Assembly: GCF_002483305.1 (NCBI RefSeq)
Contig: NZ_DLHQ01000050.1
Location: 35,899-99,898, forward strand
Reading direction: 5' to 3'
DNA from: Brevundimonas sp. UBA7664
Lineage (GTDB): Bacteria; Pseudomonadota; Alphaproteobacteria; Caulobacterales; Caulobacteraceae
Length of the DNA stretch: 64,000 nucleotides
The notes under the pieces: model-generated
The model's database searches: none
Seen by the model: only the letters and a program-made list of their open reading frames with translations
What the model was told of the DNA's origin: nothing
Translations under genes and position numbers: made by a program
In this document: positions 32,609 to 41,496 of the stretch, piece by piece
How positions within the stretch are numbered: the stretch's first letter is position 1
How the letters are laid out: each line of letters starts with the position of its first letter

Positions 32609-33517
32609 TTATCGAACAGGGGTCTTCGGGGGGTGTTTGCTGCTCGGAGCTTGGCGTCCGACAAGCGGGTCCGCCAGGCTCGACGGTCCCTTCGGAAAGC
32701 TCCTCGACAAGACGGCCGCGAAGACCAGGACGGCAATCAGGCCCGGCAGACTGGCCTCAAGGCCGAAGGCGCCGCCGGTCAGCCAGTCCATGCCGGCGGC
32801 CTGGACCGGGACCAGCAGGCTCGGCTCGGCCGCGCCGCTCACTCCGAATCCCAACAGAACGCCCTGGGTGACATTGGCCGTGAAGTGCAGGCCGATCGGC
32901 AGGGCGAGGCTCCGCGTCCGGACATAGGCCATGCCGAAAAGAACCGAAGCGGCGAAGATGTTGACGCCGGCCCAGATCTTCGTGGCCCCCTCCATCCCGG
33001 GATTGCCAAGGTGGGTCAGGACGAAGAAGGCGCCGATCACCAACTGCGCCGGCCACAGCCCGATCCCGTCGATGAGGCGCTGGAACAGAACGCCCCGGAA
33101 CAGCAACTCTTCGGCCAGGGCAACGCCGGCCATGAGCAGGATGGCCGACCCCAACGCGGAAGGGTTCGGCGGCGCGATCTCCCACTGGACCCAGCCCCCC
33201 AGCGTCAGGAACAGGGCCGGCGCCGCCATCAGCAGACCACCAAGGATGGCGCCCAATCCGAACTGGGTGAGCCAGCGGACGTCGGCGCGACCGGTCACCT
33301 CGGAGACGGGTCTTCGGCGCAGGGCCTGGATCGCCACAGTCGCGAGAATGATGATGAGCGCCTGCTCGTAGATCGTGATCTCGCGGCCGAGATGGGCGGA
33401 AAGGACGATCGTCGGGGCCAGCAGCGCGGCAAGAAGAACCATAAAGGCCGCGACCCACCAGCCGTTCCGAAGTCGGTGATCGCGGTCGACAAAAGCTGCA
33501 GCAAACCATTTTGGCAT
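32609..33517 (-). CDS. CPBP-family intramembrane metalloprotease
   Basis: A 302-residue membrane protease of the CPBP family, diverged from the one at 28960-29907 but sharing the same layout. Motifs are AEELLFRG, LTHLGNPGMEG and HFTANVTQG, then a conserved LTGGAFGLEASLPGL tail also present in the other copy as LTGGAFGPEASLPAV. The ATG 33517 is chosen because GGGAG precedes it and it begins MPKWFAAAFVD. It follows the MFS gene by 44 bp. Substrate unknown. Confidence 0.85.
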   Translation of the reverse strand: MPKWFAAAFVDRDHRLRNGWWVAAFMVLLAALLAPTIVLSAHLGREITIYEQALIIILATVAIQALRRRPVSEVTGRADVRWLTQFGLGAILGGLLMAAPALFLTLGGWVQWEIAPPNPSALGSAILLMAGVALAEELLFRGVLFQRLIDGIGLWPAQLVIGAFFVLTHLGNPGMEGATKIWAGVNIFAASVLFGMAYVRTRSLALPIGLHFTANVTQGVLLGFGVSGAAEPSLLVPVQAAGMDWLTGGAFGLEASLPGLIAVLVFAAVLSRSFPKGPSSLADPLVGRQAPSSKHPPKTPVR

Positions 33518-33561
33518 GAGGGGTCTCCCTGGCCGTTGTGGGCGGCGATAGGCCGCAAGCT

Positions 33562-35013
33562 TTACCATGAGCGCGCCGTCAGGATCGCTCCGGCACCGCG
33601 ATCACCGTCTCGGAAACGGGAGAGGCTGACCAATCCGGCGATGAGAGCGAGAGCGGCGCCGATCCCCAGTCCGAGGCGGGGAGCCGCTTCGCCGGGCGTC
33701 AGTGTGAACAGCAGCGTCATGAGAACCGCCCCGGCGGTCTGCCCGGTCAGCCGGGCCGCGCCCTGCAAGCCGCCAGAGGCGGCGCTCCGTTCGAGCGGAG
33801 CCGACAGGAACATGTTGCGATTGTTCGGGGTCTGGAACAGGCCGAAACCCATGCCGCACGCTGCCGCGAAGAAGAGCATCGGCCGGACGTCCTGCGCCAG
33901 GGGCCACAACGCAGCCACCATCAGTCCCAGGGCGAGTAAGGCCCCGCCGGCCGCGCACAGCCAGGCCGTCGGGAACCGGTCCGCGAGCCGGCCTGAGGCG
34001 ATCGCGGTCACGGCGACGCTGAGCGGCCAGACCGTCATGTAGAACCCCGTGGCGGAGGCGCTCTGACCAAGTCCATGCTGGAGGTAGAAGGGCAGCGCCA
34101 CCATGGCGGCGGCCTGGCCTGAGAAGCAGAAGACCGAAGCGATCACGGAGAGGCGCAGCGACCGTCCACGCAGAAGGTCGAGCGGGATGAGCGGGGCCGC
34201 CTTCGGCATCTCCCTGCGGAGGAGCAAAACAAGGCACGCCAGACCGGCCGCGGCCACGGCGCCCGCCATGAACGGGCGCGACGGCGAAAGCTGCGCGCCG
34301 ATGAAGAGGCCACCGAACATTCCGCCGCTGAGACCCATGCTGATCAGGTCGAGGCGATGGGAGCCAGCCGGCGTTCGGGGCAGCTGCCGGCAGGCAAGAA
34401 GGACGGCGACGCCCAGGGGAATATTGAGCGCATAGAGCCAGGGCCATTGAGCGTGGGAGAGAATCAGCGCGCCCACCCCGGGACCGGCCGATGAGGCTAG
34501 GGCGACCGTCAGCGCATTCCAGCCGATGGCCGCGCCCAGCCGCTGGGGAGCCACCGAAAATCGCAGCAGCGGAACCCCGAGCGCCATGATGGCGGCGCCC
34601 CCCAGCCCTTGCAGGGCCCGGCCCGCGACCAGCCAGGCGAGCGTTGGCGCAATCGCGCAAAACCCTGAGGCGAGCATGAACAGCAGGGCCCCGAGGGTGA
34701 AGACCGGGCGGTAGCCGAACCGCTCCCCCAGGGCCGCGCACGGCAGCAGGGCGACCAGCAGGGCCGTCTGATAGGCGGTGACGACGAGCACCGCCAGGGC
34801 CGGAGTGGCGCCGAGGGCGTTGGCGATCGTCGGCAGCGCCAGGTTCGTCATCCCGGCGTCCAGCACCACCAGGGTCATCGCGGTCAGAACAGCGGCGATC
34901 GCGACGAGGCGTACGGGCGTGGGTGGTCTGCGCTTGGGCGCCGCGCGCCGTTCAGAACACCGCACCCGCATCGACCCGGCGGGACCCGCCGGATCCGGGT
35001 CCAGCGGCATCAT
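33562..35013 (-). CDS. MFS transporter, DHA2-type drug/proton antiporter
   Basis: A 483-residue major facilitator with about 14 hydrophobic segments. The N-terminal half gives VLDAGMTNLALPTIANALG and AGRALQGLGGAAIMALGVPLL, the latter close to DHA2 motif C. It probably exports a drug-like or small organic molecule using the proton gradient. The ATG 35013 overlaps the cupin stop (ATGA), so the cupin and exporter are one operon. A LysR regulator diverges from this operon at 35689. Confidence 0.88.
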   Translation of the reverse strand: MMPLDPDPAGPAGSMRVRCSERRAAPKRRPPTPVRLVAIAAVLTAMTLVVLDAGMTNLALPTIANALGATPALAVLVVTAYQTALLVALLPCAALGERFGYRPVFTLGALLFMLASGFCAIAPTLAWLVAGRALQGLGGAAIMALGVPLLRFSVAPQRLGAAIGWNALTVALASSAGPGVGALILSHAQWPWLYALNIPLGVAVLLACRQLPRTPAGSHRLDLISMGLSGGMFGGLFIGAQLSPSRPFMAGAVAAAGLACLVLLLRREMPKAAPLIPLDLLRGRSLRLSVIASVFCFSGQAAAMVALPFYLQHGLGQSASATGFYMTVWPLSVAVTAIASGRLADRFPTAWLCAAGGALLALGLMVAALWPLAQDVRPMLFFAAACGMGFGLFQTPNNRNMFLSAPLERSAASGGLQGAARLTGQTAGAVLMTLLFTLTPGEAAPRLGLGIGAALALIAGLVSLSRFRDGDRGAGAILTARSW

Positions 35014-35561
35014 GCGCGCGCCGGGCCCGGGACCCAGAACCCCTTGTCTTCCACGTAGCGGGTCAGGCGATGATGCTGCCGATCCTCCACCCGCAAGTCG
35101 CGTTCCGTAAAGCGGAACAGCAGGGCGGTATCGCTGACGCACCGGGTGTCGTGAATGTCCCCGGGCAAATAGAGCTGGGCTTCCCCGGCCCGAACCAGCG
35201 TGCTGTTCCGCTTGACCAGCCGGACCGCGCCGTCCTCGTCCTCGATCCGGGCGTAGGCGCCCATCTCGATCTCGCCTTGCTGGATGCCGTAGAGGACCCA
35301 GCTCCGGCCATGGTCGTGCGGCGGCCGATAGAGCCCGGCCTGTTCGGTGTGGGCGAGAAGCACAAATCCATGGTCCGGGTCGCGATAGAGCTCCTCGTTG
35401 GCAGGGGCATCCCTGTGCAGCGCGCCGAGCCAAGCCTCGCCGGAGGGTGCGCTGAGCAGCGTCTCCATCCGCCTCTGACAGGCTTGACCCAGCTCACTGG
35501 TCAGCGGCCCCCACTGGGACCGGACACCTTCGATAAATGCCTGCAGTGCTGTCTTGCCCAT
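35010..35561 (-). CDS. cupin-fold protein, cysteine dioxygenase-like
   Basis: A 183-residue cupin. The motif YRPPHDHGRSWVLYGIQQGE with its His residues is the first cupin metal box and LPGDIHDTR is the second. This arrangement resembles cysteine dioxygenase-type metal-dependent oxygenases, but the substrate is not defined. GGAGG lies eight bases before ATG 35561. It is the first gene of an operon with an MFS exporter and is divergent from a LysR regulator, the usual setting for a small-molecule detoxification or efflux unit. Confidence 0.75.
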   Translation of the reverse strand: MGKTALQAFIEGVRSQWGPLTSELGQACQRRMETLLSAPSGEAWLGALHRDAPANEELYRDPDHGFVLLAHTEQAGLYRPPHDHGRSWVLYGIQQGEIEMGAYARIEDEDGAVRLVKRNSTLVRAGEAQLYLPGDIHDTRCVSDTALLFRFTERDLRVEDRQHHRLTRYVEDKGFWVPGPARA

Positions 35562-35620
35562 GATCGTACCTCCGTTCGGGAGCATGGGCCGGAGGGTACG
35601 GTCTCGCGGTTATTGCGGAA

Positions 35621-35650
35621 GACGCAGCAGTTGCAGTTTATTAGTGCGTC
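35621..35650. promoter_or_regulatory. inverted repeat in the cupin/LysR divergent promoter
   Basis: GACGCA (35621-35626) and TGCGTC (35645-35650) form an inverted repeat with an 18-base spacer in the 127-bp gap between the cupin-MFS operon and its divergent LysR regulator. Position suits a LysR binding site, though the spacing is longer than the classical T-N11-A box. Confidence 0.3.
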
Positions 35651-35688
35651 AGACGCCACAATAGGCGCCGGCCGCCCGGGACTGAGCC

Positions 35689-36576
35689 ATGTCGCCTCCG
35701 GATCTGAACCTGTTGATCACCCTCGACGCCCTGTTGACCGAGGGCAGCGTCGCCGGCGCCGCCCGGAGGCTGCGTCTCAGCCCCTCGGCCATGAGCCGCG
35801 CGTTGTCCCGCCTGCGCCAGACCACCGGCGACCCGCTCCTCGTCAGGGCCGGCCGCGGCCTGGTCCCGACGCCCAGGGCGATCGAGCTGAGGGACCGGGT
35901 CCGCCAGATCGTTGATGAGGCAGGGGCGGTGCTGCGTCCTGACGACCACCTCGACCTCGCGACGCTGATCCGCACCTACACCGTCAGGACCAGCGACGGA
36001 TTTGTGGAGAATTTTGGCCCTCGCCTGCTCGCCATGATCGCCGCGGAAGCCCCGGGGGTCCGCCTGTTCTTCCTCCAGAAGACAGACAAGGACAGCACCC
36101 CTTTACGCGACGGGCGCGTCGACCTCGAGACCGGCGTCATCGAGGAGACTACAGGCCCGGAAGTGCGCAGCCAGGCCCTTTTCCGGGACAGGCTGGTCGG
36201 CGTTGTACGGAAGGAACATCCGCTCAGCCGCGCGGCCGTCACGGCCACCGGGTATCTGAAAGCCTCCCACGTTGTGGTGTCCCGCAACGGTCTGGAGGAA
36301 AGCGCCGTCGACAACCCCTTCCTGCCGCCGGGTACGCAGCGGGCGGTGGCTACGATCGTCAGCGGCTTCTCCGCGGCCCTGTCGCTGGTCCGGGCGTCGG
36401 ACCTCGTGGCCACAGTTCCGGACCGGCATACCCGCAACCTGCGTGAAGGCCTGTTCAGCTTCTCCCTTCCGCTGGATTCTCAGGCTTTCACGGTTTCGAT
36501 GCTGTGGCACCCGCGAATGGACGCCGATCCCGCTCACCGCTGGCTACGGGGCTGTGTTCGAAAAGTCTGCGCCTGA
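35689..36576 (+). CDS. LysR-family transcriptional regulator (NodD/NahR-like)
   Basis: A 295-residue LysR regulator beginning MSPPDLNLLITLDALL, the N-terminal style of the NodD/NahR/SyrM group. The helix-turn-helix reads SVAGAARRLRLSPSAMSRAL. It is divergent from the cupin-MFS operon, its likely target, with a candidate inverted repeat between. The effector domain (about 90-295) is complete. Confidence 0.9.
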   Translation: MSPPDLNLLITLDALLTEGSVAGAARRLRLSPSAMSRALSRLRQTTGDPLLVRAGRGLVPTPRAIELRDRVRQIVDEAGAVLRPDDHLDLATLIRTYTVRTSDGFVENFGPRLLAMIAAEAPGVRLFFLQKTDKDSTPLRDGRVDLETGVIEETTGPEVRSQALFRDRLVGVVRKEHPLSRAAVTATGYLKASHVVVSRNGLEESAVDNPFLPPGTQRAVATIVSGFSAALSLVRASDLVATVPDRHTRNLREGLFSFSLPLDSQAFTVSMLWHPRMDADPAHRWLRGCVRKVCA

Positions 36577-36715
36577 ACAACCACCCGCACCGGCCGCGCT
36601 TCACGGCCATCACCCAATGGTCGTCATCCCAACGCCGCGCCAGCTGCGGATATCGGGTCGCCAGCCTGGGACGAGCTCTCCGTGCGCGTCCAGGGGTGGG
36701 CGGTCTCCGGTCCCG

Positions 36716-37276
36716 CTATTTCAGGAAAACGAGCTCGAACAGGAAGGCGCCGAAGGTGCCGACCAGACCGGCCAGGAACGCGGCATAGGCGAACGAGAGA
36801 TAGCGATATTTCTTGAACTGCAGCACCCGCCCGTTCTGGTAGAGATCGCGCGCCATGACCCTGTATGTCGCCTCTTCGGATCGGAGGGTGTCGATGATGT
36901 GGTCGATATAGTCGTCTTCCGGAATGCCGGAGAAGGCGCCGAAGAAGACCACATTGGTGTTCGGCCCGATCGTCGCGGGCGGCTTCATGATCTTCGGGCG
37001 CAGGGCCAGGACCGAGAAGAGGGTCGCAAGAAACGAGAACGAAGCGAGGATCAGCAGGGGCACGGTGGCCCGGCTGGATGTGATCTCGTTGATGGCGAGG
37101 GTGAAGACCACGAAGGTCGCCCCCATCAGGATCGAGGCCTTGCTGTCGGCCATCTCCGACAGGGCGATATGGCCCGACTGGGCCGTGACGAGGAGGTTGT
37201 GGACCTCCTTGGGGAACTCGTAGTCGGGATGCCCGACGGGCGGGCGCGTGGAGACGGCGGACTTTTCCCTGGGCAT
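36716..37276 (-). CDS. Pycsar-effector-like membrane protein (PycTM, DUF5706)
   Basis: A 186-residue protein matching the Pycsar TM effector family by its N-terminal block VHNLLVTAQSGHIALSEM followed by ADSKASILMGATFVVFTLAI. Three hydrophobic segments are clear: about 47-65, 70-92 and 157-183. Between them, residues 95-150 form a soluble region (IPEDDYIDHIIDTLRSEE). In Pycsar anti-phage systems such proteins damage the membrane on binding a cyclic pyrimidine made by PycC. Here the nearby cyclase looks like an adenylate cyclase, so a defence role is only a possibility. It lies 152 bp downstream of a CpdA-type phosphodiesterase on the same strand. Confidence 0.75.
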   Translation of the reverse strand: MPREKSAVSTRPPVGHPDYEFPKEVHNLLVTAQSGHIALSEMADSKASILMGATFVVFTLAINEITSSRATVPLLILASFSFLATLFSVLALRPKIMKPPATIGPNTNVVFFGAFSGIPEDDYIDHIIDTLRSEEATYRVMARDLYQNGRVLQFKKYRYLSFAYAAFLAGLVGTFGAFLFELVFLK

Positions 37277-37428
37277 CGGCCGAACCTCGGGCAGCGGTTA
37301 TCCTGAAGCGACCGGCCCGGATACCCGAAGCGGTCTCCATGACGACCTTAGACGCGAACGCGGCCGGTTCACAACGCAGGTGGCCCCGACCCTGCTCCCG
37401 GGGCTGGAGAGCGTGGTCGGAGCTCGCC

Positions 37429-38244
37429 CTATTGGGCCCGGATTCGGCCGGTCCTGGCGTCCAGCGTGGCCAGAACGCGATGCTCGCCCGCCGTTCCGAA
37501 ATGGCTGGTCAACGGGCCGCCCGTCCACAGGTGCAAGGCGAAGCCCGGATCCTCCTCGACGATTCGCGGCCGATCGCGATCCGTCCCGCGCGACTCGTCC
37601 TCGAGGTCCAGCACGACCTGCGGCGCGCAGGGCGGCGCGACGATCAGGGGGTGACCCGCGAACTGGGTGACGAGCGGACGGTGGAGATGCCCGGCGATCA
37701 GTCCGACGACCTGTGGCCGGGCCGCCAGCGCCGCCGCGAGACGTTCCGACCAGACGCCGTCGACGCCGACGTCCATCCAGGCGATCCCTGATTTCACGGG
37801 CGGATGGTGGAGGGCGATCAGCGTCGGCGTATCGGGCCGCGCCTCCAGGCGTGTGGTCAGCCACGCCGCGCGCCGATCGCAGAAGGCTCCGCCATGGCGG
37901 CCGGTCTCCACCGTGTCCAGCACCAGGATACGAAGGCCTCCGGACTGGGCCTCGTACTGGACGAAGCCGTCGCCATCGGGCTCCACGCCCAACCCTTCGA
38001 TGAAGACCTCGCGCAGGTCGTGATTGCCCATCACCGGCAGGATCGGGGCCGAAAGGGGGGCGAGAAGATCCTTCAGCCGACGGTAGCAGGATGCGTCGCC
38101 ACCCTCCGTCAGATCACCGGTGGCCAGCACCACATCCGGGCCGATCTCCACAAGCCGGGCCACCACCGTGCGCAGACGCGCCACATTGAGCTCAGAGACT
38201 GCTCTCCCGCCGATATGCAGATCCGTGATCTGAGCGATCAGCAT
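37429..38244 (-). CDS. cpdA: CpdA-type 3',5'-cyclic-nucleotide phosphodiesterase
   Basis: A 271-residue calcineurin-like metallophosphoesterase. The full metal set is present: ITDLHIGG, TGDLTEGG, MGNHDLRE, IALHHPP and AGHLHRP. This motif pattern is that of class III cAMP phosphodiesterase CpdA, which hydrolyses 3',5'-cAMP in the cytoplasm. It diverges from the CHASE2 adenylate cyclase gene 186 bp away, so synthesis and breakdown of the same messenger are encoded back to back. ATG 38244 begins MLIAQITDLHIG. Confidence 0.85.
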   Translation of the reverse strand: MLIAQITDLHIGGRAVSELNVARLRTVVARLVEIGPDVVLATGDLTEGGDASCYRRLKDLLAPLSAPILPVMGNHDLREVFIEGLGVEPDGDGFVQYEAQSGGLRILVLDTVETGRHGGAFCDRRAAWLTTRLEARPDTPTLIALHHPPVKSGIAWMDVGVDGVWSERLAAALAARPQVVGLIAGHLHRPLVTQFAGHPLIVAPPCAPQVVLDLEDESRGTDRDRPRIVEEDPGFALHLWTGGPLTSHFGTAGEHRVLATLDARTGRIRAQ

Positions 38245-38430
38245 CGTCGCGAAGTCCCGTCCATGGCGCGCCGAGGTCCTTGATGTCAGAAGCGCCGCGG
38301 CCAAGCTAGGCCCCGCGCGCTATTGGGCTGTCCAACCCCGCCATGGCTGCATTAGGCTGGCCACGTCGTCGCTGCTTGGCTTGCGACTGGAAAGCGTGAC
38401 CGCCGGACCGGGCAAGCAGCTGGAGCGACC

Positions 38431-40671
38431 ATGTCTATCAGGGCGGCGCTGGGGAAGTGGCGGCACGGCGTATCGCCGCCGATGCTCGGCATAGCGGCGC
38501 TGTTCGCAATCACCATCCTGCAGGTGATCGGCGTCCCCATCGCGGACCGCATCGGCCTGGCCGTCTTCGACGCGTATCAGCGCGCCGCGCCGAGACCCTA
38601 TGAGGACGCGCCGGTCCGTATCGTCGACATCGACGACGAGTCCATCCGGCGCCTGGGTCAATGGCCGTGGCCCCGCGAAGAGATTGCGGTCCTGACCGAC
38701 CGGCTGACCGAGGCGGGGGCCGCCGTCATCGCCTACGACATCGTCTTCTCCGAACCTGACCGGACAGCCCCGGGCCGCCTCGCGGAACGGCTGCGCACGA
38801 GCGGCGACCGCGAGGCGGCCGCCGTCATCGCCCGCCTGCCTGACCCCGATGAAACCCTGGCGCGCTCCCTGGAGGCGTCGCCGGCGGTGCTGGGCTATTT
38901 CCTGACCCATGACGGTCACGCGCAGGCGCCGTCGCCCAAGGCCGGAATCGCGATCGCGGGCTCTTCGCCGACGAGCGTACCCGCCTTCTCCCATGCCATC
39001 ATGCCCTTGCCGGGACTGTTGGAAAGCGCGTCGGGCGCGGGGTTTGTCAGCACCATCGGCGACGCTGACGGCATTGTGCGGCGCGCCCCCCTGATCGCGC
39101 GTCAGGGCGATGAATTCGTACCCAGCCTTTCGCTCGAATCCCTTCGTCTGGCGCAACAGGCCGGTTCCATCATGGTCAGAACGAACAACGCCAGCGGCCA
39201 GCGCGGAGGGGATGGCGGGGACGTGGTGGCGGTACGGGTCGGACAGTTCGAGATCCCGACCACGGCCCAGGGTGAGATGTGGCTGCGCTTCACGGGCCCC
39301 CAGCCCGCTCGCGTGGTGCCGGCCTGGCGCGTGATGGAGGCCCGGATGACGCCGGCGGAGCTTGAAGCCGCCTTCGCGGGCCGGATCGTCTTCGTCGGAG
39401 CGGGGGCAATCGGACTGCGCGACCTGGTGGCGACGCCGATCGAGGAGCGCACCCCGGGCGTCACCGTCCATGCCCAGGTCGTGGAGCAGGCGATCCTCGG
39501 CCGCTTCCTGGTTCGGCCCGACTGGGCTCTCGGGCTCGAGCGGGCCCTGATGGTGTTGGCGGGCCTTGCCCTGGCGCTCGCCCTGCCCTGGATCGGCGCC
39601 CGATGGAGCGCTGTGGCGGGTCTGGTCGCGGTCGCCGCCATGATCGGGCTGAGCTGGTCGGCCTTTCGCGAGATGGATTTCCTCGTCGATCCGACCTGGC
39701 CGATCATGGGCCTGGTCGCCGTCTACGGGGTGGTGACCTTCGCCACCTATTTCCGCGAGGAGCGGCGGCGGGCCTTCATTCACGGAGCGTTCGGTCGGTA
39801 CCTGACGCCGGAGATGGTCCGACGCATAGCCGCGGATCCCGGCGCTCTCGAACTGGGCGGGCAGGAACGCGAGATGACCGTGCTCTTCTGCGACATCCGC
39901 GGCTTCTCGCGTATCGCGGAGCAGATGACGCCGCAGGCGACCATCCGCTTCCTGATCGCCTTCCTGACCCCGATGTGCGACCTCCTGCTCGAACGGAAGG
40001 CCACCATCGACAAGTTCATCGGGGACGCCATCCTCGCCTTCTGGAACGCCCCGCTCGACGATCCGGACCAGCACGTTAACGCCGCGCGGGGCGCCCTGGG
40101 CATGGTGGCCGCGCTCAAGGTGCTCAACGAGACCATGCCGGGGCGCTCCGTCGACCCGTGGCCGGGCGAGGTGAAGATCGGGATCGGCATGAGCACCGGT
40201 CCCTGCTGCGTCGGCAACATGGGCGCCGCCCGGCGGCTGTCCTATTCGCTGATCGGGGACACGGTGAACCTCGCGTCCCGGATCGAGGGCCTGACCAAGA
40301 CCTACGGTGTTCCGATCATGATAGGCGAGGCCCTGCACCGGTCCATTCCGACCTTCGCGACGCTGGAGATAGACCGGGTGAAGGTCCTCGGCCGCGACGC
40401 GCCTGAGACCTTGTACGCCCTGCTGGGTGACGAGAGCCTCGCCGGGGATAATGACTACATGGCTTTCGCAGAAGGCCATGCGGCGCTGCTCGACGACTAC
40501 CGCGCCCGGAACTGGCGCGCGGCCCTGCGGCGGATCAAGCAACTGGCGGCGGCCGCGGAGCGGTTCGGGGTGGGGGAGACCTACGCCCTGATCGCCGCGC
40601 GTATCGCCGCATTCAGGAAAACCGATCCTGGCCCCCAGTGGGACGGGGTGTTCCTGGCGACTGAGAAGTAG
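38431..40671 (+). CDS. CHASE2-domain class III adenylate cyclase
   Basis: A 746-residue membrane sensor. A first membrane segment (residues about 18-35) precedes an extracytoplasmic CHASE2 domain (about 40-360; IVDIDDESIRRLGQWPWPR), then three membrane segments (about 370-430), then the cyclase domain (about 460-650). Metal aspartates are Asp488 (FCDIRGFSR) and Asp532 (FIGDAILAF). The substrate-specifying pair is Lys528 (TIDKFIGD) and Asp610 (IGDTVNLASR), which predicts ATP as substrate and cAMP as product. It is divergent from the cpdA-like gene and convergent with a FecR-domain gene 6 bp away. The signal sensed is unknown. Confidence 0.92.
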   Translation: MSIRAALGKWRHGVSPPMLGIAALFAITILQVIGVPIADRIGLAVFDAYQRAAPRPYEDAPVRIVDIDDESIRRLGQWPWPREEIAVLTDRLTEAGAAVIAYDIVFSEPDRTAPGRLAERLRTSGDREAAAVIARLPDPDETLARSLEASPAVLGYFLTHDGHAQAPSPKAGIAIAGSSPTSVPAFSHAIMPLPGLLESASGAGFVSTIGDADGIVRRAPLIARQGDEFVPSLSLESLRLAQQAGSIMVRTNNASGQRGGDGGDVVAVRVGQFEIPTTAQGEMWLRFTGPQPARVVPAWRVMEARMTPAELEAAFAGRIVFVGAGAIGLRDLVATPIEERTPGVTVHAQVVEQAILGRFLVRPDWALGLERALMVLAGLALALALPWIGARWSAVAGLVAVAAMIGLSWSAFREMDFLVDPTWPIMGLVAVYGVVTFATYFREERRRAFIHGAFGRYLTPEMVRRIAADPGALELGGQEREMTVLFCDIRGFSRIAEQMTPQATIRFLIAFLTPMCDLLLERKATIDKFIGDAILAFWNAPLDDPDQHVNAARGALGMVAALKVLNETMPGRSVDPWPGEVKIGIGMSTGPCCVGNMGAARRLSYSLIGDTVNLASRIEGLTKTYGVPIMIGEALHRSIPTFATLEIDRVKVLGRDAPETLYALLGDESLAGDNDYMAFAEGHAALLDDYRARNWRAALRRIKQLAAAAERFGVGETYALIAARIAAFRKTDPGPQWDGVFLATEK

Positions 40672-40677
40672 CGTGGC

Positions 40678-41496
40678 CTAGGGGGTGCCAGGCGATTGCC
40701 CATATCGCCCGCGCTCGCCGAATTCCTCGTGGATCAGAGGACTGACGATCAGGGGATTCAGCTCCGGCGCCGTCGGGCCGCGCCGCGGATCGCCGAGCAG
40801 GGCGGCCAGTTCGGCAAGGCCGTGGTCCGAGATCAGGAAGGGTCCGATCGGGGCCTGGCCCGTCGCCGGCACGAAGACCGCGTATCCGACAGACTCCACC
40901 GGCACCGTGACGCCCCCCGACGTGACGTCGATAGCGCCCGCCGGCTCGTCCGGCGCGCCGCCCGGGCCGCGCAGCAGGATCAGCGAGGCGCTTTCGGGAT
41001 CGGATCCTGTCACGCCCGGCACGCCGAGTTCGAAGCGGGCGATGTTGATGGCGTCCTCGCCGACGACCCCCTCGACGATGGTGCCGCGAACGCCGATCGC
41101 CGCCGCCGGCGTGCGGATGGCGGTCCCGCCCGGCGTGGCCCGGGTGGGCCTGCCCGACATGAACCGGAACGAGCCCCTCGCGACCTCGGCTCCCACGGCG
41201 CTGGCGGATCGGTCGGGGTCGTACACGAACCGGTCGATCACCAGTCGGGCGTTGGCGCCGACCTGGAAGCTGGTGCCGTCCCGCAGCAGGATCTGCACGT
41301 GACTGGCGCGGCCGGTGTTGACCGGATTGCCCAGCGATACGCGTTCGCGAACGCGCGCCTGGTGAATTTGCGGCTCCGCCTGGGTGGCCATGCGCACGTC
41401 GTTGACGACGACCGCGTTGGCGCCGACGGTCTGGGCGACCGCAGGCGTTCCCACGCCCACCAGCGCAAGCGCGAGGCAGGTTCCGATGCGGGTCAT
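40678..41496 (-). CDS. exported FecR-domain protein
   Basis: A 272-residue protein with a signal peptide (LALALVGVGTPAVAQ). Residues about 45-150 form a FecR domain (HVQILLRDGTSFQVGANARL and RTPAAAIGVRGT). Unlike the iron-signalling FecR, it has no membrane anchor and no sigma factor gene nearby. Such soluble FecR proteins frequently adjoin CHASE2 cyclase genes. Its ATG overlaps the stop of the outer-membrane barrel gene, and it is convergent with the cyclase. The role is likely periplasmic, linking barrel and sensor; this is inference. Confidence 0.8.
   Translation of the reverse strand: MTRIGTCLALALVGVGTPAVAQTVGANAVVVNDVRMATQAEPQIHQARVRERVSLGNPVNTGRASHVQILLRDGTSFQVGANARLVIDRFVYDPDRSASAVGAEVARGSFRFMSGRPTRATPGGTAIRTPAAAIGVRGTIVEGVVGEDAINIARFELGVPGVTGSDPESASLILLRGPGGAPDEPAGAIDVTSGGVTVPVESVGYAVFVPATGQAPIGPFLISDHGLAELAALLGDPRRGPTAPELNPLIVSPLIHEEFGERGRYGQSPGTP

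Noticed and set aside
38431..40671. Calling the cyclase a Pycsar uridylate or cytidylate cyclase
   Set aside because: It has the Lys-Asp substrate pair of adenylate cyclases, a large CHASE2 sensor and full length 746, unlike short PycC proteins.
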